Assembly (NCBI RefSeq): GCF_000011085.1
Contig: NC_006396.1
Coordinates: forward strand, 310,001-374,000
Direction: 5' to 3'
DNA length: 64,000 nt
Source: Haloarcula marismortui ATCC 43049
GTDB lineage: Archaea; Halobacteriota; Halobacteria; Halobacteriales; Haloarculaceae
Within the stretch, counting starts at the first letter, position 1; the number at the start of each line of letters is the position of its first letter. Under the pieces are notes generated by a model that saw nothing but the letters and a program-made list of their open reading frames with translations, had not been told where the DNA came from and ran no database searches. Positions 45,053-55,071 of the stretch are shown piece after piece. The translations under genes and the position numbers were made by a program.

Positions 45053-46369
45053 ATGGCTAAACAAGCTACAACGAGCAGACTGTTGCCGGAATCTATGGAC
45101 AACAGTGGAGAGTTCTGGCTTCACGCATTCGAATCGCTTGTGGCAGATTTACCGGAGCCGGCGTTCGTGGTCGACGCGGACGGCGATATCACGCACTGGA
45201 ACCAGGCGGTTGAAAACATCCTTGGGCTCCCGGCGAGCGAGGCTGTCGGGATGAACGCATACGACGTGTTCGGCACAGAGGGACAGGACGAGACGCTCGC
45301 CCAGGAGGTCATCAGAACCGGGGAGCCAGTCCGGGAAGACGAGTTCCGCTCCGCAGAACGACCCGACGGGACGATGGCACACGCGCGAGCGGTGGCTATT
45401 CCGCTCATGGGTCCCGGCGGGGACGCTATCGGTGCCTTAGAGCTACTGATCGATTTCAGCGATATCGTCGAACAGCGTGAGGCGCTCCAGAGCCTCCAGT
45501 CACAGATGGCGACGGACGTCGAGTCAGCGGTCGGCGAAATCGGCGACTCCGCCGCGGCCGTTACCGAGCAGTCCGACGATATCAAGCAGATGGCCGGCGA
45601 GCAGTCTGAAAACCTCGATGAGGTCCAGTCCGAGGTCTCCGGGTTCAGTGCGACTGTCGAGGAAATTGCCTCCAGTGCCGAGGAAGTGAGCAGCCAGAGC
45701 GGTGAGGCCAGGGAACTCGCCGAGGAATCCGTCGAGACAGCCGAGGAAACCATCGAACGCGTCGAAGACGCGACTGAATCCGCCGAACAGGTCGCGTCGG
45801 ACTCGACGGAACTCCGGGGCCATATCGAGGAGATCGACGAATTCGTCGAGGTGATCAACGACATCGCGGACCAGACGAATATGCTGGCGCTGAACGCCAA
45901 CATCGAAGCCGCGCGAAGCAACAGCGACAGCGACGGGTTCGCGGTCGTCGCCGACGAGATCAAGGAACTGGCCGACGAGTCCAAACAGCACGCTGACGAA
46001 GTCGAGCGCATCGTCGGGGAGGTCCGCGAGATGGCCGACAGCACCGCCGAAAACGTCGAGGAGACGACGGACGCGATTCAGCAGGCACTCACCGACATAG
46101 AGACGGTGCTAGACAACCAGCAGGCCATCGTCGACGCGACCTCGGAGACGGAACAGGGCATCGGCGAAGTCGCGGCGGCGACGGACGACCAGGCCGCAAG
46201 CGCCGAAGAAATCGCTAGCATGATCGACGAAATCGCCCAACGTGCCGCCGAGGTGTCCGAGTCCATCGACGAGCTGGCTGACGCAAACGAGACCCAGCAC
46301 CGACTGGCGCAGGACCTAGAAGAAAACGTCGAGCGGGTCGAGCGCCGACTCGCCGAGATTATGGAGTGA
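45053..46369 (+). CDS. Soluble PAS-containing chemotaxis transducer
   Basis: A 438-residue cytoplasmic transducer without membrane spans. A PAS domain lies at about 20-140 (FVVDADGDITHWNQAVENIL and DIVEQREALQ at the end). The MCP signalling domain fills 150-438 and has the conserved hairpin tip DIADQTNMLALNANIEAARS near 270, so it should engage CheA/CheW. It senses an intracellular signal such as redox or energy state. I prefer ATG 45053, which sits at leaderless distance from the TATA box, over TTG 45038. Confidence 0.92.
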   Translation: MAKQATTSRLLPESMDNSGEFWLHAFESLVADLPEPAFVVDADGDITHWNQAVENILGLPASEAVGMNAYDVFGTEGQDETLAQEVIRTGEPVREDEFRSAERPDGTMAHARAVAIPLMGPGGDAIGALELLIDFSDIVEQREALQSLQSQMATDVESAVGEIGDSAAAVTEQSDDIKQMAGEQSENLDEVQSEVSGFSATVEEIASSAEEVSSQSGEARELAEESVETAEETIERVEDATESAEQVASDSTELRGHIEEIDEFVEVINDIADQTNMLALNANIEAARSNSDSDGFAVVADEIKELADESKQHADEVERIVGEVREMADSTAENVEETTDAIQQALTDIETVLDNQQAIVDATSETEQGIGEVAAATDDQAASAEEIASMIDEIAQRAAEVSESIDELADANETQHRLAQDLEENVERVERRLAEIME

Positions 46370-46423
46370 CTGGCGCTCATCGAAACACGGGGGTTATGAC
46401 TCTCGAACGGATACAGGGGTGCA

Positions 46424-47470
46424 ATGAGTCAAGAGCGGACTGACGGCGACCTCCGGAACACTGGACTGTCGCTCAAGCACGACCGCGAGTGGGATTACGA
46501 ACTCGACCGAATCGTCGAGGCCGTCGAGGAACGCGACGCAGAGAAAGTGGGACTGCAGTTCCCCGAGGGGCTGAAGCGCCGTGGCCCGGCCGTGGCCGAT
46601 GATCTCCGCGAGGAACTGCCTGACGACGTGACGGTGTTGCTCTCGGGCCAGCCCTGCTACGGTGCCTGTGACCTCGATACGTACATGATGCGCCGGACGG
46701 ACGTGTTCGTCCACTTCGGCCACTCGCCGATGAAAGAATCGGACAAGATCATCTACGTCCCGCTGTTCTCCAACGTCGACGTCTTCCCCATCATGGAGCA
46801 GGCCCGCGAGGAACAGCTCGCCGACCCCGAAGACGACCCTGATGTGGGGCTCGTGACAACGGCCCAGCACATGAACAAGTTCGACGAAATGCGCGAGTGG
46901 CTGGAAGAGCGTGGCTACACGGTCCACACGCGGCGCGGCGACGAGCGACTGACCCACGAAGGACAGGTGCTCGGCTGTAACTACGCCAGTGCCGACGTTG
47001 ACGCCGACCAGATGCTGTATGTCGGTGGCGGGAAGTTCCACCCGCTTGGGCTGGCGATGGAGCACCCGGAGAAACACGTCGTCATCGCCGACCCCGTCAA
47101 CAACGTCGTCACCGTCGCCGACACGGAGAAGTTCATGAAACAGCGCTACGGCGCGGTCCACCGCGCGATGGACGCCGAGTCATGGGGCGTCATCTTCTGC
47201 ACCAAGATCGGCCAGGGTCGCTGGGATCAGGCCGAGGAAATCGTCGAAAACAACGAAAACGCCTACCTCATCACCATGGACGAGGTGACACCGGACCGGC
47301 TGACGAACTTCGGGATGGACGCATACGTTAACACCGGCTGTCCCCGAATCACCACCGACGACGGCCCACAGTTCAAGAAGCCGATGCTCACGCCCGGCGA
47401 GTACGAAATCGCTATCGGCGAGAAACCACTGGACTCCCTGGAGTTCGACACCTTCCACGGCACCTGGTGA
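46424..47470 (+). CDS. dph2: Diphthamide biosynthesis enzyme Dph2
   Basis: A 348-residue radical enzyme that transfers the 3-amino-3-carboxypropyl group of SAM to a histidine of elongation factor 2. The three cysteines that bind the 4Fe-4S cluster are visible: SGQPCYGAC near 77, LGCNYAS near 185 and NTGCPRI near 306. VGLQFPEGLKRR near 40 is the family N-terminal signature. Archaea use a homodimer of this single protein. Only 3 bp separate it from the next gene, a pseudo-archaemetzincin, suggesting cotranscription. Confidence 0.95.
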   Translation: MSQERTDGDLRNTGLSLKHDREWDYELDRIVEAVEERDAEKVGLQFPEGLKRRGPAVADDLREELPDDVTVLLSGQPCYGACDLDTYMMRRTDVFVHFGHSPMKESDKIIYVPLFSNVDVFPIMEQAREEQLADPEDDPDVGLVTTAQHMNKFDEMREWLEERGYTVHTRRGDERLTHEGQVLGCNYASADVDADQMLYVGGGKFHPLGLAMEHPEKHVVIADPVNNVVTVADTEKFMKQRYGAVHRAMDAESWGVIFCTKIGQGRWDQAEEIVENNENAYLITMDEVTPDRLTNFGMDAYVNTGCPRITTDDGPQFKKPMLTPGEYEIAIGEKPLDSLEFDTFHGTW

Positions 47471-47473
47471 TCC

Positions 47474-48355
47474 ATGGGCCGGAGGGTCGAAAACGAACAG
47501 CTTACAATCGCTGCCGTCGGCGCAATAGAGCGAGAGACGCTTGAACTCGCCGTAGATGCCGTCGATGAACACATCCCGCTGACGCCACGCGTTGATCATA
47601 GGCAGTTTCACACCGACGGAATCCCCGATAGCGCCCAGTCTACCGATGACAGTGATCAGTACGACGCGGTTGAGCTGGCGAAATACGTAGCCAGTGAGAC
47701 GGATGGCGGCCGAACGCTTGTTGTGACGAATCAAGATGTCTCACAAGGCCGGCGGCAGTCGCTGTTCGGAATTGGAATCCGATACGGCCGGGCATCGTTA
47801 CTCTCGACGTTCCGTCTGGGTGAGAACAAGTTCGACGACCGGGTTCGAAAACTGGCTGTCAGTGAGGTCGGGTACATGCTGGGGCTTGAGCTCTGTCCAA
47901 ACGAGCAGTGCCCGTACAGGAGAGCAGACTCAGTTGCGACGCTGGATGCGGTCGACGAGTCTCCCTGTGAGGCCTGCCAGACGAAACTTGCCGAGGCCAT
48001 CACATCTGGCGATGCGACAACGGACTCCGAGTCGGCAGAGAATAGACCCACGGAGAAATCGGTGAGCCAATCAGATAACGGACCACAAGATAGTTCGACG
48101 GATGAATTGACACACCTCCTCGCTGGCACTGCTCGCTTCTGGGTGTCAGTACTCGGCTACGGGGTCGCATTCATCGTGACGCTGCTTGTTCTGATTGGTC
48201 TGCTCGAAGAAGTCGTCGGACTCGCCATCACGGATTCAGATGCAGCTACCTGGGTCATTGTCGTCATCACTGCTGCTGTTGCATGGGTCGTCTACAGGAA
48301 CTGTCGAGCGGTTATCAAGGGACTCAGCCGTATAGTTGTCGAGAGCATCCGGTAA
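47474..48355 (+). CDS. Inactive archaemetzincin-like protein fused to a membrane hairpin
   Basis: A 293-residue protein. Residues 9-175 match archaemetzincin, including ASLLSTFRLGEN and a helix aligned with H-E-x-x-H-x-x-G-x-x-H-C. Here it reads SEVGYMLGLELC at 130-141: all three zinc His are replaced (Ser130, Tyr134, Leu140) while Glu131, Gly137 and Cys141 remain. The structural zinc Cys set is kept (Cys141, Cys146, Cys165, Cys168). A Ser/Asp-rich linker (175-215) leads to two membrane spans at about 221-243 and 255-275. It should fold but not cleave. Gene order after dph2 with a 3-bp gap suggests a shared transcript. Confidence 0.8.
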   Translation: MGRRVENEQLTIAAVGAIERETLELAVDAVDEHIPLTPRVDHRQFHTDGIPDSAQSTDDSDQYDAVELAKYVASETDGGRTLVVTNQDVSQGRRQSLFGIGIRYGRASLLSTFRLGENKFDDRVRKLAVSEVGYMLGLELCPNEQCPYRRADSVATLDAVDESPCEACQTKLAEAITSGDATTDSESAENRPTEKSVSQSDNGPQDSSTDELTHLLAGTARFWVSVLGYGVAFIVTLLVLIGLLEEVVGLAITDSDAATWVIVVITAAVAWVVYRNCRAVIKGLSRIVVESIR

Positions 48356-48356
48356 T

Positions 48357-49118
48357 CTACGCGCCGAGAAATATCTGTGCGATACCTGTCAGCCAGAGAA
48401 ACACAGCCAGCGAAATGACTGCAACGGCGATGCCGAGCAGCCCGTTTTTCGCAAGCACGAACCGTCGCTCCCGGAGCAGTTCGTCCGGATCTTGGTCGGA
48501 GAGGAAAAACAACCCATCGCGGCCAGTTAATACGAGCGGTTTCGATTGCTCCCCGGACAACGAGTTGTCCAGTTCAGCCGTCCCGTACGCATACACGGTA
48601 TCGCCGGGTTCGATGTAGGCCATCTCATAACGTCGGTCGTCACCGGCCCGCAGGTCCGGGATTTGCCAGTCGCGCTCAAAGCGCGCCAACTTGTCGTCAG
48701 GCGAGGTGTGGCTCTTGCGCTTCTCGTTCCAGCGACGGTCCTCGGAAACATGGAAGTCGAACTCCGCGTTGCAAACCCGGACTGAGCCCTCATCAGTTAC
48801 AATGTCGAACGGCACCGCTTCCGATTTGTTGACGTGTGTCCTGCTCGAATCACTTCCCGCGTCCTCAATTGTGAGTTCGTAGGCAACACATGCCTCACAG
48901 TCGTACAGTGTTCCGATATGTCGACCAGCAGGTTCGATGCGACCCCGGACTGCTGTCGGACCAGCAGCAATTGAATCGAGTTCCGAAAGCGGTGTCGTTC
49001 GAATTGCGTGCTCTTCCTCATAGCGGTCAAATCCCATCAGTATTGATCCGATTCCCCAGAGAACACCAAACCCCGAGAGCGCCAGAATACCGAGATACAA
49101 CAGAATGCCAAACAGCAT
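48357..49118 (-). CDS. GIDE-domain membrane protein (MULAN-like)
   Basis: A 253-residue protein with one span at each end (about 2-28 and 225-250) and a GIDE-type domain between. Characteristic segments are VRGRIEPAGR near 57, ACVAYELTIED near 77, and EMAYIEPGDTVYAYG near 170. In mitochondria this domain precedes a RING finger in the ligase MULAN; no RING is present here. It starts one base before the LemA stop, and GIDE and LemA genes often pair in prokaryotes. Function of the pair is not established. Confidence 0.8.
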   Translation of the reverse strand: MLFGILLYLGILALSGFGVLWGIGSILMGFDRYEEEHAIRTTPLSELDSIAAGPTAVRGRIEPAGRHIGTLYDCEACVAYELTIEDAGSDSSRTHVNKSEAVPFDIVTDEGSVRVCNAEFDFHVSEDRRWNEKRKSHTSPDDKLARFERDWQIPDLRAGDDRRYEMAYIEPGDTVYAYGTAELDNSLSGEQSKPLVLTGRDGLFFLSDQDPDELLRERRFVLAKNGLLGIAVAVISLAVFLWLTGIAQIFLGA

Positions 49119-49699
49119 CAGTTTTGAAGACGGTCACGTACGGAGAATTCCCCTTTTGCAGCCTCGTCAGCCTCAAACGAGTCACGAGGCTTGTATCCTC
49201 TATGGGCCGCGAGATACCGCTCTGGGATCTGTTGTAACAGCGCGTTGTACCGTCTCACAGTGTCGTTGTAATACTCCCGACGGTTTTCCAATCGCTGCTC
49301 GATGGTTTCGAGAGCATCGCGAACGTCATCGAATTTCTCGTCGGTCCGCAGTTCTGGCGTCTCCTCGGCAATCGAGTAGAACTCGCGGACGGATTCTCGG
49401 ATGTCAACTTGGGCCATCGCTGCCTCCGCAGGAGTGCTTGCATCAATCGCGCTCTCGCGAGCCTCAACCATGCCAGCGAGAACGTTCTGCTCCATGGACA
49501 TATATTCGTCAGCGATTTCGATGAGGTTTCCGACCTGGTCGTGACGGCGCTGAAGTAGCACTTCGACGTTCCCCCAGGCAGCGTCACAACTCTCGCGGGC
49601 CTCGACAAGATTGTCGTGTGCCCGTCGAAAGTACGAACCGATCAACCAGACAGTGAGGAGGACACAGAACCCCCCAACAATGTATCCATATAGCGTCAT
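49118..49699 (-). CDS. LemA family protein
   Basis: A 193-residue protein: an N-terminal span (residues 3-21), then a cytoplasmic or extracytoplasmic helical bundle. NLVEARESCDAAWGNVEVLLQRRHDQVGNL is the classic LemA start region, and NRREYYNDTVRRYN near 150 the C-terminal family motif. Role unknown across the family. Its stop overlaps the GIDE gene start, so the two are cotranslated. Confidence 0.92.
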   Translation of the reverse strand: MTLYGYIVGGFCVLLTVWLIGSYFRRAHDNLVEARESCDAAWGNVEVLLQRRHDQVGNLIEIADEYMSMEQNVLAGMVEARESAIDASTPAEAAMAQVDIRESVREFYSIAEETPELRTDEKFDDVRDALETIEQRLENRREYYNDTVRRYNALLQQIPERYLAAHRGYKPRDSFEADEAAKGEFSVRDRLQN

Positions 49700-49864
49700 A
49701 TTCTTTCAGGTCATCTGCCACCAACATATAATTTTACCCATCTATTCGAAGACAGAAATAGCACGGTGAACCGAAATAAAGTGTACCTTGACTGGAATAC
49801 AACTCCCAATCTTGGTGGACTCTACCTCGGCCCGCGTATCTATCAAATCAGTGTGGATAAGAAT

Positions 49865-49874
49865 CATATATGAT
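49865..49874 (+). promoter_or_regulatory. TATA region of the sensor-kinase cluster
   Basis: CATATATGAT lies 45-54 nt before the ATG at 49919, so the transcript would have a leader of about 25 nt. Confidence 0.5.
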
Positions 49875-49918
49875 AACAGAGAGCGTACAGTCTTGTAGCC
49901 TGCCACCGCACCACACGT

Positions 49919-51850
49919 ATGGCTTCTACGGAGGACACTGCTCTCTTCCGCGACGTTTTCCAGGCGAATCCGGACCCGATTATGATCCACGACGCTGACA
50001 CCGGGATAGTCGTCAGGGCTAACGAGGCAGCGGGCGCGTTGCTCGGGCGTCCCCCGGCGGATATCGTCGGGATGCACGTCGGCGAGTTTAGCCCGCCGGG
50101 GTTCTCGACAGCAGACGCAAACGCCCTGATTACGGAGGCAGCCACATCGGGGTCGGCACAGGTCGAGTGGACGACACGGGGCCCGGACGGCGAGAGCCGG
50201 CGGGTCGAAGTGTCGCTCGAACGCGCCGTCATCGGCGACACAACCCGCGTTGTGGCGTTCATTCACGACGTGACCGAGATCCGCCAACAGGAGCGCAAAC
50301 ACACTGAACGGAGCAAGCAACTCCAGACGCTGATGGAGAACCTCCCGGTCGTCGTGTTCACGCTTGACCCCGATGGCGTCTTTACGTACTCGGCCGGAAA
50401 GGGGCTGGACGGACTCGGGATAGAACCCGGCGAACTCGAAGGGATACCGGTGTATGAGGTCTATAAACAGTATCCGGAAATCATCGAGGCTGTTGAACAA
50501 GCTCTCGATGGCGAAGAGGTTCGCGTGACACAGGAGGTCAATGACCTCGTCTTCGAGACGTGGTATCGGCCGGTGTTCGACAATGACGGCGATCTAACGC
50601 AGGTGGTCAGCGTCGCCCGCGACATCACTGACCTCAAACGGCGCGAAGCACGCATCGAAACACTCAGCGAGGCGACGAACGAACTGCTGTACACCCGCAC
50701 GGAGCGCGCGGTCGCGGACACGGTGACACAGATCGCACAGCACATCATCGACCAGCCACTGGCGGCGATGTGGTCCTACAACAGCGACGACGATACCCTC
50801 TATCCGATTGGTGCAACAAGCGAGGCGGCAGACTTCGCGGCGGTGGAGACGGCGTCTGACCTCTCACCGATGGGTCCCGAAAGCGACGAAAACCGCCTGT
50901 TTCACGATGGCAGTCCGACCGTCGTCGAGGACTATCAGGCGCTGTCGAACCCATCAGCGCCCCAGGCACCGCTACGGACGGTGTTGTTTCTCCCGCTTGA
51001 GGACTATGGAATGTTGTGTATCGGTTCGCCAACTGTCGAGTCCTTCGACAGCCACGAGCGGTTCCTGCTCGAAATTCTCGCGAGCACCGGGGCCGCCGCA
51101 CTGAACCGGGTCGAACGCGAGACGCGGCTCAAGTCCAAACAGGCGGAACTGGAGCGCTCAAACGAGGCGCTCCAGCAGTTTGCTTACATCGCGTCGCATG
51201 ACCTGCAGGAACCCCTCCGGATGGTGTCGAGCTATGTCGACCTGCTGGACAGCGAATACGGTGACGACCTCGACGACGAGGCCGCCGAGTACATGGCCTT
51301 CGCTGTCGACGGGGCCCGCCGAATGCAGGAGATGGTCAATGCTTTGCTCCGGTACTCGCGGGTCGAGACAAACTCGGGTGACTTCGAGGAGACAGACCCG
51401 GAGGCGGTTCTCGACCGCACGCTGGACGCCCTGCGGATGCGAATAGAGGAGGTTGACGCGACCATCACAGCGGAGTCACTGCCACCCGTCGAAGCCGACC
51501 CCAATCAGGTCGGTCAGGTGTTTCAGAATCTGCTGGACAACGCCATTGAGTACGCCGTGGAAGCCGGCATCGAACCACGTATCGAGGTCAGCGCGGACAG
51601 AGATGACGACGATGTTGTGTTCACCGTCTCGGACAACGGGCCGGGGATTCCGGCGGCGGACCACGAGGAGGTGTTCGACATTTTCCATCGCGCTGGAGCA
51701 CACGACACGGACGGAACCGGCATCGGACTGGCCGTCTGCCAGCGAATCGTCCTGCGCCACGACGGGCGTATCTGGGTCGAACCGTCGGACAACGGCGCGA
51801 TGTTCAAGTTTACGTTGCCCGCGGTGACGGAGGTGAGCGGCGATGACTGA
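49919..51850 (+). CDS. PAS-PAS-GAF sensor histidine kinase
   Basis: A 643-residue soluble kinase. PAS domains lie at about 8-120 and 130-240, a GAF domain at about 255-395, a phytochrome-type dimerisation helix with phospho-His in [11 protein letters not shown] near 427, and the ATPase domain with [10 protein letters not shown] (N box), DNGPGIP (G1) and [10 protein letters not shown] (G2). No membrane spans, so the signal is intracellular. Its stop overlaps the next gene, a single-domain receiver, by eight bases, which makes that receiver its likely partner. No chromophore Cys is evident in the GAF domain. Confidence 0.93.
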   Translation: MASTEDTALFRDVFQANPDPIMIHDADTGIVVRANEAAGALLGRPPADIVGMHVGEFSPPGFSTADANALITEAATSGSAQVEWTTRGPDGESRRVEVSLERAVIGDTTRVVAFIHDVTEIRQQERKHTERSKQLQTLMENLPVVVFTLDPDGVFTYSAGKGLDGLGIEPGELEGIPVYEVYKQYPEIIEAVEQALDGEEVRVTQEVNDLVFETWYRPVFDNDGDLTQVVSVARDITDLKRREARIETLSEATNELLYTRTERAVADTVTQIAQHIIDQPLAAMWSYNSDDDTLYPIGATSEAADFAAVETASDLSPMGPESDENRLFHDGSPTVVEDYQALSNPSAPQAPLRTVLFLPLEDYGMLCIGSPTVESFDSHERFLLEILASTGAAALNRVERETRLKSKQAELERSNEALQQFAYIASHDLQEPLRMVSSYVDLLDSEYGDDLDDEAAEYMAFAVDGARRMQEMVNALLRYSRVETNSGDFEETDPEAVLDRTLDALRMRIEEVDATITAESLPPVEADPNQVGQVFQNLLDNAIEYAVEAGIEPRIEVSADRDDDDVVFTVSDNGPGIPAADHEEVFDIFHRAGAHDTDGTGIGLAVCQRIVLRHDGRIWVEPSDNGAMFKFTLPAVTEVSGDD

Positions 51851-52289
51851 GTCCAGCGAGGGGCGACCGGTAGAGATTCTACTGGCGGAGGACAATCCCG
51901 GCGATGTCAAACTGACCGAGAAAGCGCTGGAGAAGGGGAAGGTGCTGAACAATCTGCACGTGGTCAACGACGGCGTCGAGGCGCTATCGTTCCTCCGGCA
52001 AGAAGGTGAGTACGACGACGCACCGCGGCCCGACCTGTTGTTGCTCGACCTCAATATGCCACGTAAAGGGGGACAGGAGGTCCTCGAAGAAATGAAGGAT
52101 GATGAGTCGCTCCGCCGGATTCCAGTCGTCGTGCTGACCAGTTCCGAGGCGGAGGAGGACATCATCGAATCGTATGACCTCCACGCAAACGCCTACCTGA
52201 CGAAGCCGGTCGACTTCGACGGCTTCGTCGACATCGTGAGTAGCGTCGAGGAATTCTTCCTTACAGTGGTCAAGCGGCCGCCGAAATAG
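51843..52289 (+). CDS. Single-domain response regulator (Rcp1-like)
   Basis: A 148-residue receiver: acidic pair in LAEDNPGD near 16, phospho-acceptor Asp near 69 in LLLLDLNMP, Thr/Ser in [10 protein letters not shown] and Lys in YLTKPVD. The extended DNPGD and [11 protein letters not shown] segments match receivers that pair with phytochrome-like kinases. No output domain is present, so it acts as a phosphate relay or by protein binding. It overlaps the kinase gene before it and stops 2 bp before the hybrid kinase that follows. Confidence 0.93.
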   Translation: MTESSEGRPVEILLAEDNPGDVKLTEKALEKGKVLNNLHVVNDGVEALSFLRQEGEYDDAPRPDLLLLDLNMPRKGGQEVLEEMKDDESLRRIPVVVLTSSEAEEDIIESYDLHANAYLTKPVDFDGFVDIVSSVEEFFLTVVKRPPK

Positions 52290-52291
52290 CC

Positions 52292-53365
52292 ATGACGGAG
52301 ACGATACAGCTCGACGTGCTCCTCGTCGAGGACAACCCGGGTGACGCCCGCCTCGTCGAGCACCAGCTAAATTCGCCGGCTGTAGCGCATTTCGTCGATG
52401 ACGTGACGATTTCCCACGTCGAGTCACTGGCACCGGTCGACGAACGGTCGGGGGCAGCCTACGACGTGGTACTGCTTGACCTCGGACTCCCCGAGTCAAC
52501 AGGGCTCGCGACACTCGACCGGGCAACCGAGATAATAGAGGGGGTGCCGATCATCGTCCTCACCGGAATGCAGGACCGGGAGATGGCGGTCGAAGCGATC
52601 AACCGGGGCGCACAGGACTACCTGCCGAAAGCGGATCTGGACGGCGACCGGCTTGTGAGAGCGCTCCGGTACGCAGTCGTCAGGAGCCGTCAGCAGCGTG
52701 CCATTCAGCGCCAGACCGACCAGATGGACTTCTTCAACAGCATCCTGCAACACGACATCCTCAATGGGATGAACGTCATCCGGGCGCGGGGCGAATTCCT
52801 CGAAGAGACGCTCGACAGCGAGGAACGCGAGCACGCGTCGACAATCGTCCAGTGGAGCGACGACCTCATCGAACTCACCGAGAAGGTCCGGTCAGTGCTT
52901 GAGACCGTCACCGATGGCGACGGGCGGGACCAGGAGCACCGGGAACTACAGGCCGTCCTCGCGGACGCAGCGGACCGCGCCCGGTCGGTCAGCGACGACT
53001 GTACCGTTACGATCGATCAACAGGCGGTCACTGTCGTTGCCGACGAGTTACTCGATGACGTGTTCGGGAACCTCTTTCTCAACGCGGTCGAACACGGCGG
53101 CGACGACGTGACTATCGACGTGACGACGACGGTTGCGGACGGTACCGTGACTGTCTGTCTTGCGGACGACGGAGACGGGATTCCGAGCAGTGACGCTCGC
53201 CGCATCTTCGAGCGTGGGGAGAAGGGGTCTGAATCCGGTGGGACTGGCTTTGGCCTCTACTTCGTGGACACAATGGTCCGGAGCTACGGCGGCGACATCT
53301 GGGTCGAGGACAGCGACCTCGGCGGCGCAGCCTTCTACGTTGAACTCCCGCACGCAACTCTGTAG
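52292..53365 (+). CDS. Receiver-histidine kinase hybrid
   Basis: A 357-residue protein: receiver domain at 5-125 (DNPGDARL; phospho-Asp near 64 in VVLLDLGLP), a dimerisation helix with phospho-His in QHDILNGM near 153, and an ATPase domain with NLFLNAVEHGG, DDGDGIP and GTGFGLYFV. A receiver in front of a kinase lets the preceding single-domain regulator or kinase feed signals into it. It is soluble. Its kinase half is closely similar to that of the next gene, which suggests duplication. Confidence 0.92.
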   Translation: MTETIQLDVLLVEDNPGDARLVEHQLNSPAVAHFVDDVTISHVESLAPVDERSGAAYDVVLLDLGLPESTGLATLDRATEIIEGVPIIVLTGMQDREMAVEAINRGAQDYLPKADLDGDRLVRALRYAVVRSRQQRAIQRQTDQMDFFNSILQHDILNGMNVIRARGEFLEETLDSEEREHASTIVQWSDDLIELTEKVRSVLETVTDGDGRDQEHRELQAVLADAADRARSVSDDCTVTIDQQAVTVVADELLDDVFGNLFLNAVEHGGDDVTIDVTTTVADGTVTVCLADDGDGIPSSDARRIFERGEKGSESGGTGFGLYFVDTMVRSYGGDIWVEDSDLGGAAFYVELPHATL

Positions 53366-53461
53366 GGGTGGCCGATTGTCACATTACCATCGGTCAGCCG
53401 CATTTCAGCTTCTGAGAAACGGGTCCGAATCTTCAATTCCGGGGAGGTCGAGTCACCTGCT

Positions 53462-55021
53462 ATGGATGATCCGCTGGACGGGAACGAGGGGAGCGATTCG
53501 GACGAGCGGGATCGCTATCTCGCGGCTATGCAGGACCTCACTGCGGCGATGGCGGCCAGCGGAACCACCTTTCAGGAGCGTGTCGAGCCGGTCTTGGCCG
53601 TCGGTCGAGAGCATCTGGGGTTCCCGAACGGTCACATTGCAGTTGTCTCCGGCGACGAACACAAAGTCGTCGCCAGTAGTGGTCTGCCATCGACGATTTC
53701 ACCGGGCGTCGAACGCCCACTCTCCGAGACATACTGCAAGCACACGCTCAACGATTCCGGGATTCACATCATCACTAACGCGAGTGAATCAATGGCGGCC
53801 GACCCGGCATACAAGGAGGCCGGACTGGAAGCGTACGTCGGCACGACGCTTCGGGCGGACGGGTCGGAATACGGGACGCTGTGTTTCGTCAACGACGATG
53901 AGGCGATTTCGGAGTTCTCGGACTGGCAGGAGACGCTGCTCGAGCATCTAACGCAGTGGGTCGAAGCGGAGATTGAACGCGATATCGCTGTTGATTCACA
54001 TGAGGAGAGCCAGCGGCTGTTAGAAGCGACGTTCAATTCACCGGAGACGTTCATCGGTATTCTCGACGCGGATGGGACTCTCATCAGAGCAAACGAAACG
54101 GCGCTCGGGTTCATCGACGCTGATGCTGCGGACGTTTGCGGGGAGCCGTTCTGTGAAACGCCCTGGTGGAACCACGACGAGGCGGTCGCGAACCGGTGTC
54201 GGGAGGCCGTCGAGCGGACGAGAGCGGGTGAGACCGTCAGGTTCGAGGCCGAACACGTCGGCGCAGATGGCCAGCGTATTTCAACTTCCGTCGTGGCCCG
54301 ACCGGTAACGGCCGACGGCGTTGTTCGAAAGATAATCGTCGAGGGGACAGATATCACGGACCTCAAGCGCCGCGAAGAGCAGATGGAGTTTTTCAACAGT
54401 ATACTTAGACACGACATCCTCAACGGGATGACTGTCATCGAAGCGCGCGCCGAGACGCTTGCAGACACGCTCGACGGCGCACAGTCGAACTATGCAGAGA
54501 CGATTCTGGACTGGAGTCAGGACATCGTCGACCTCACACAGAAGGTCCGGAGCGTCCTGAACACGATGTCGGACGACGGGCTGACAGAGGCAGAGACAAT
54601 CGCCCTAGGACCGGTCGTCGAAGGGGCAACGAAAAAAGCGGCCTCGATGGACGAGGACTGCACGCTCAGGACAGACATCCATGACGATATCGAGGTCGTG
54701 GCTGACGACCTTCTCGACGATGTCGTCGGAAACATCCTGACAAACGCTGTCGAGCACGGCGGCCCAGGTACCACAATCGAGGTGACGACGGAACGTGTCG
54801 GGCCGATGGTTCACCTTCATATCGCTGACGACGGGCCCGGGATACCACCCGCAGAGCGTGATGCAATCTTCGAGAAGGGAGAGCGTGGAACCGAATCGAC
54901 AGGGACCGGGTTCGGACTCTATTTCGTCTCAGTGATGGTCGATAGCTACGGCGGCAACATTTGGGTTGAAGAAAGCGACCTCGCCGGCAGCGACTTCGTC
55001 GTTGCGCTCCCGGTAAGATAA
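53462..55021 (+). CDS. GAF-PAS sensor histidine kinase
   Basis: A 519-residue soluble kinase. A GAF domain spans about 25-175 (SETYCKHT and YVGTTLRADGSEYGTLCFV), a PAS domain about 185-300, the phospho-His helix FFNSILRHDILNGM is near 317, and the ATPase domain ends with GTGFGLYFVSVMVDSYGGN. A 96-bp gap separates it from the hybrid kinase, so it may have its own promoter. The GAF segment resembles that of the output-less REC-PAS-PAS-GAF protein near the left end of the window. Confidence 0.92.
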   Translation: MDDPLDGNEGSDSDERDRYLAAMQDLTAAMAASGTTFQERVEPVLAVGREHLGFPNGHIAVVSGDEHKVVASSGLPSTISPGVERPLSETYCKHTLNDSGIHIITNASESMAADPAYKEAGLEAYVGTTLRADGSEYGTLCFVNDDEAISEFSDWQETLLEHLTQWVEAEIERDIAVDSHEESQRLLEATFNSPETFIGILDADGTLIRANETALGFIDADAADVCGEPFCETPWWNHDEAVANRCREAVERTRAGETVRFEAEHVGADGQRISTSVVARPVTADGVVRKIIVEGTDITDLKRREEQMEFFNSILRHDILNGMTVIEARAETLADTLDGAQSNYAETILDWSQDIVDLTQKVRSVLNTMSDDGLTEAETIALGPVVEGATKKAASMDEDCTLRTDIHDDIEVVADDLLDDVVGNILTNAVEHGGPGTTIEVTTERVGPMVHLHIADDGPGIPPAERDAIFEKGERGTESTGTGFGLYFVSVMVDSYGGNIWVEESDLAGSDFVVALPVR

Positions 55022-55071
55022 CTACTGGGCATTTCCAAACGTTTTTGAATGAATCGGGCGTATCTCGGGTA

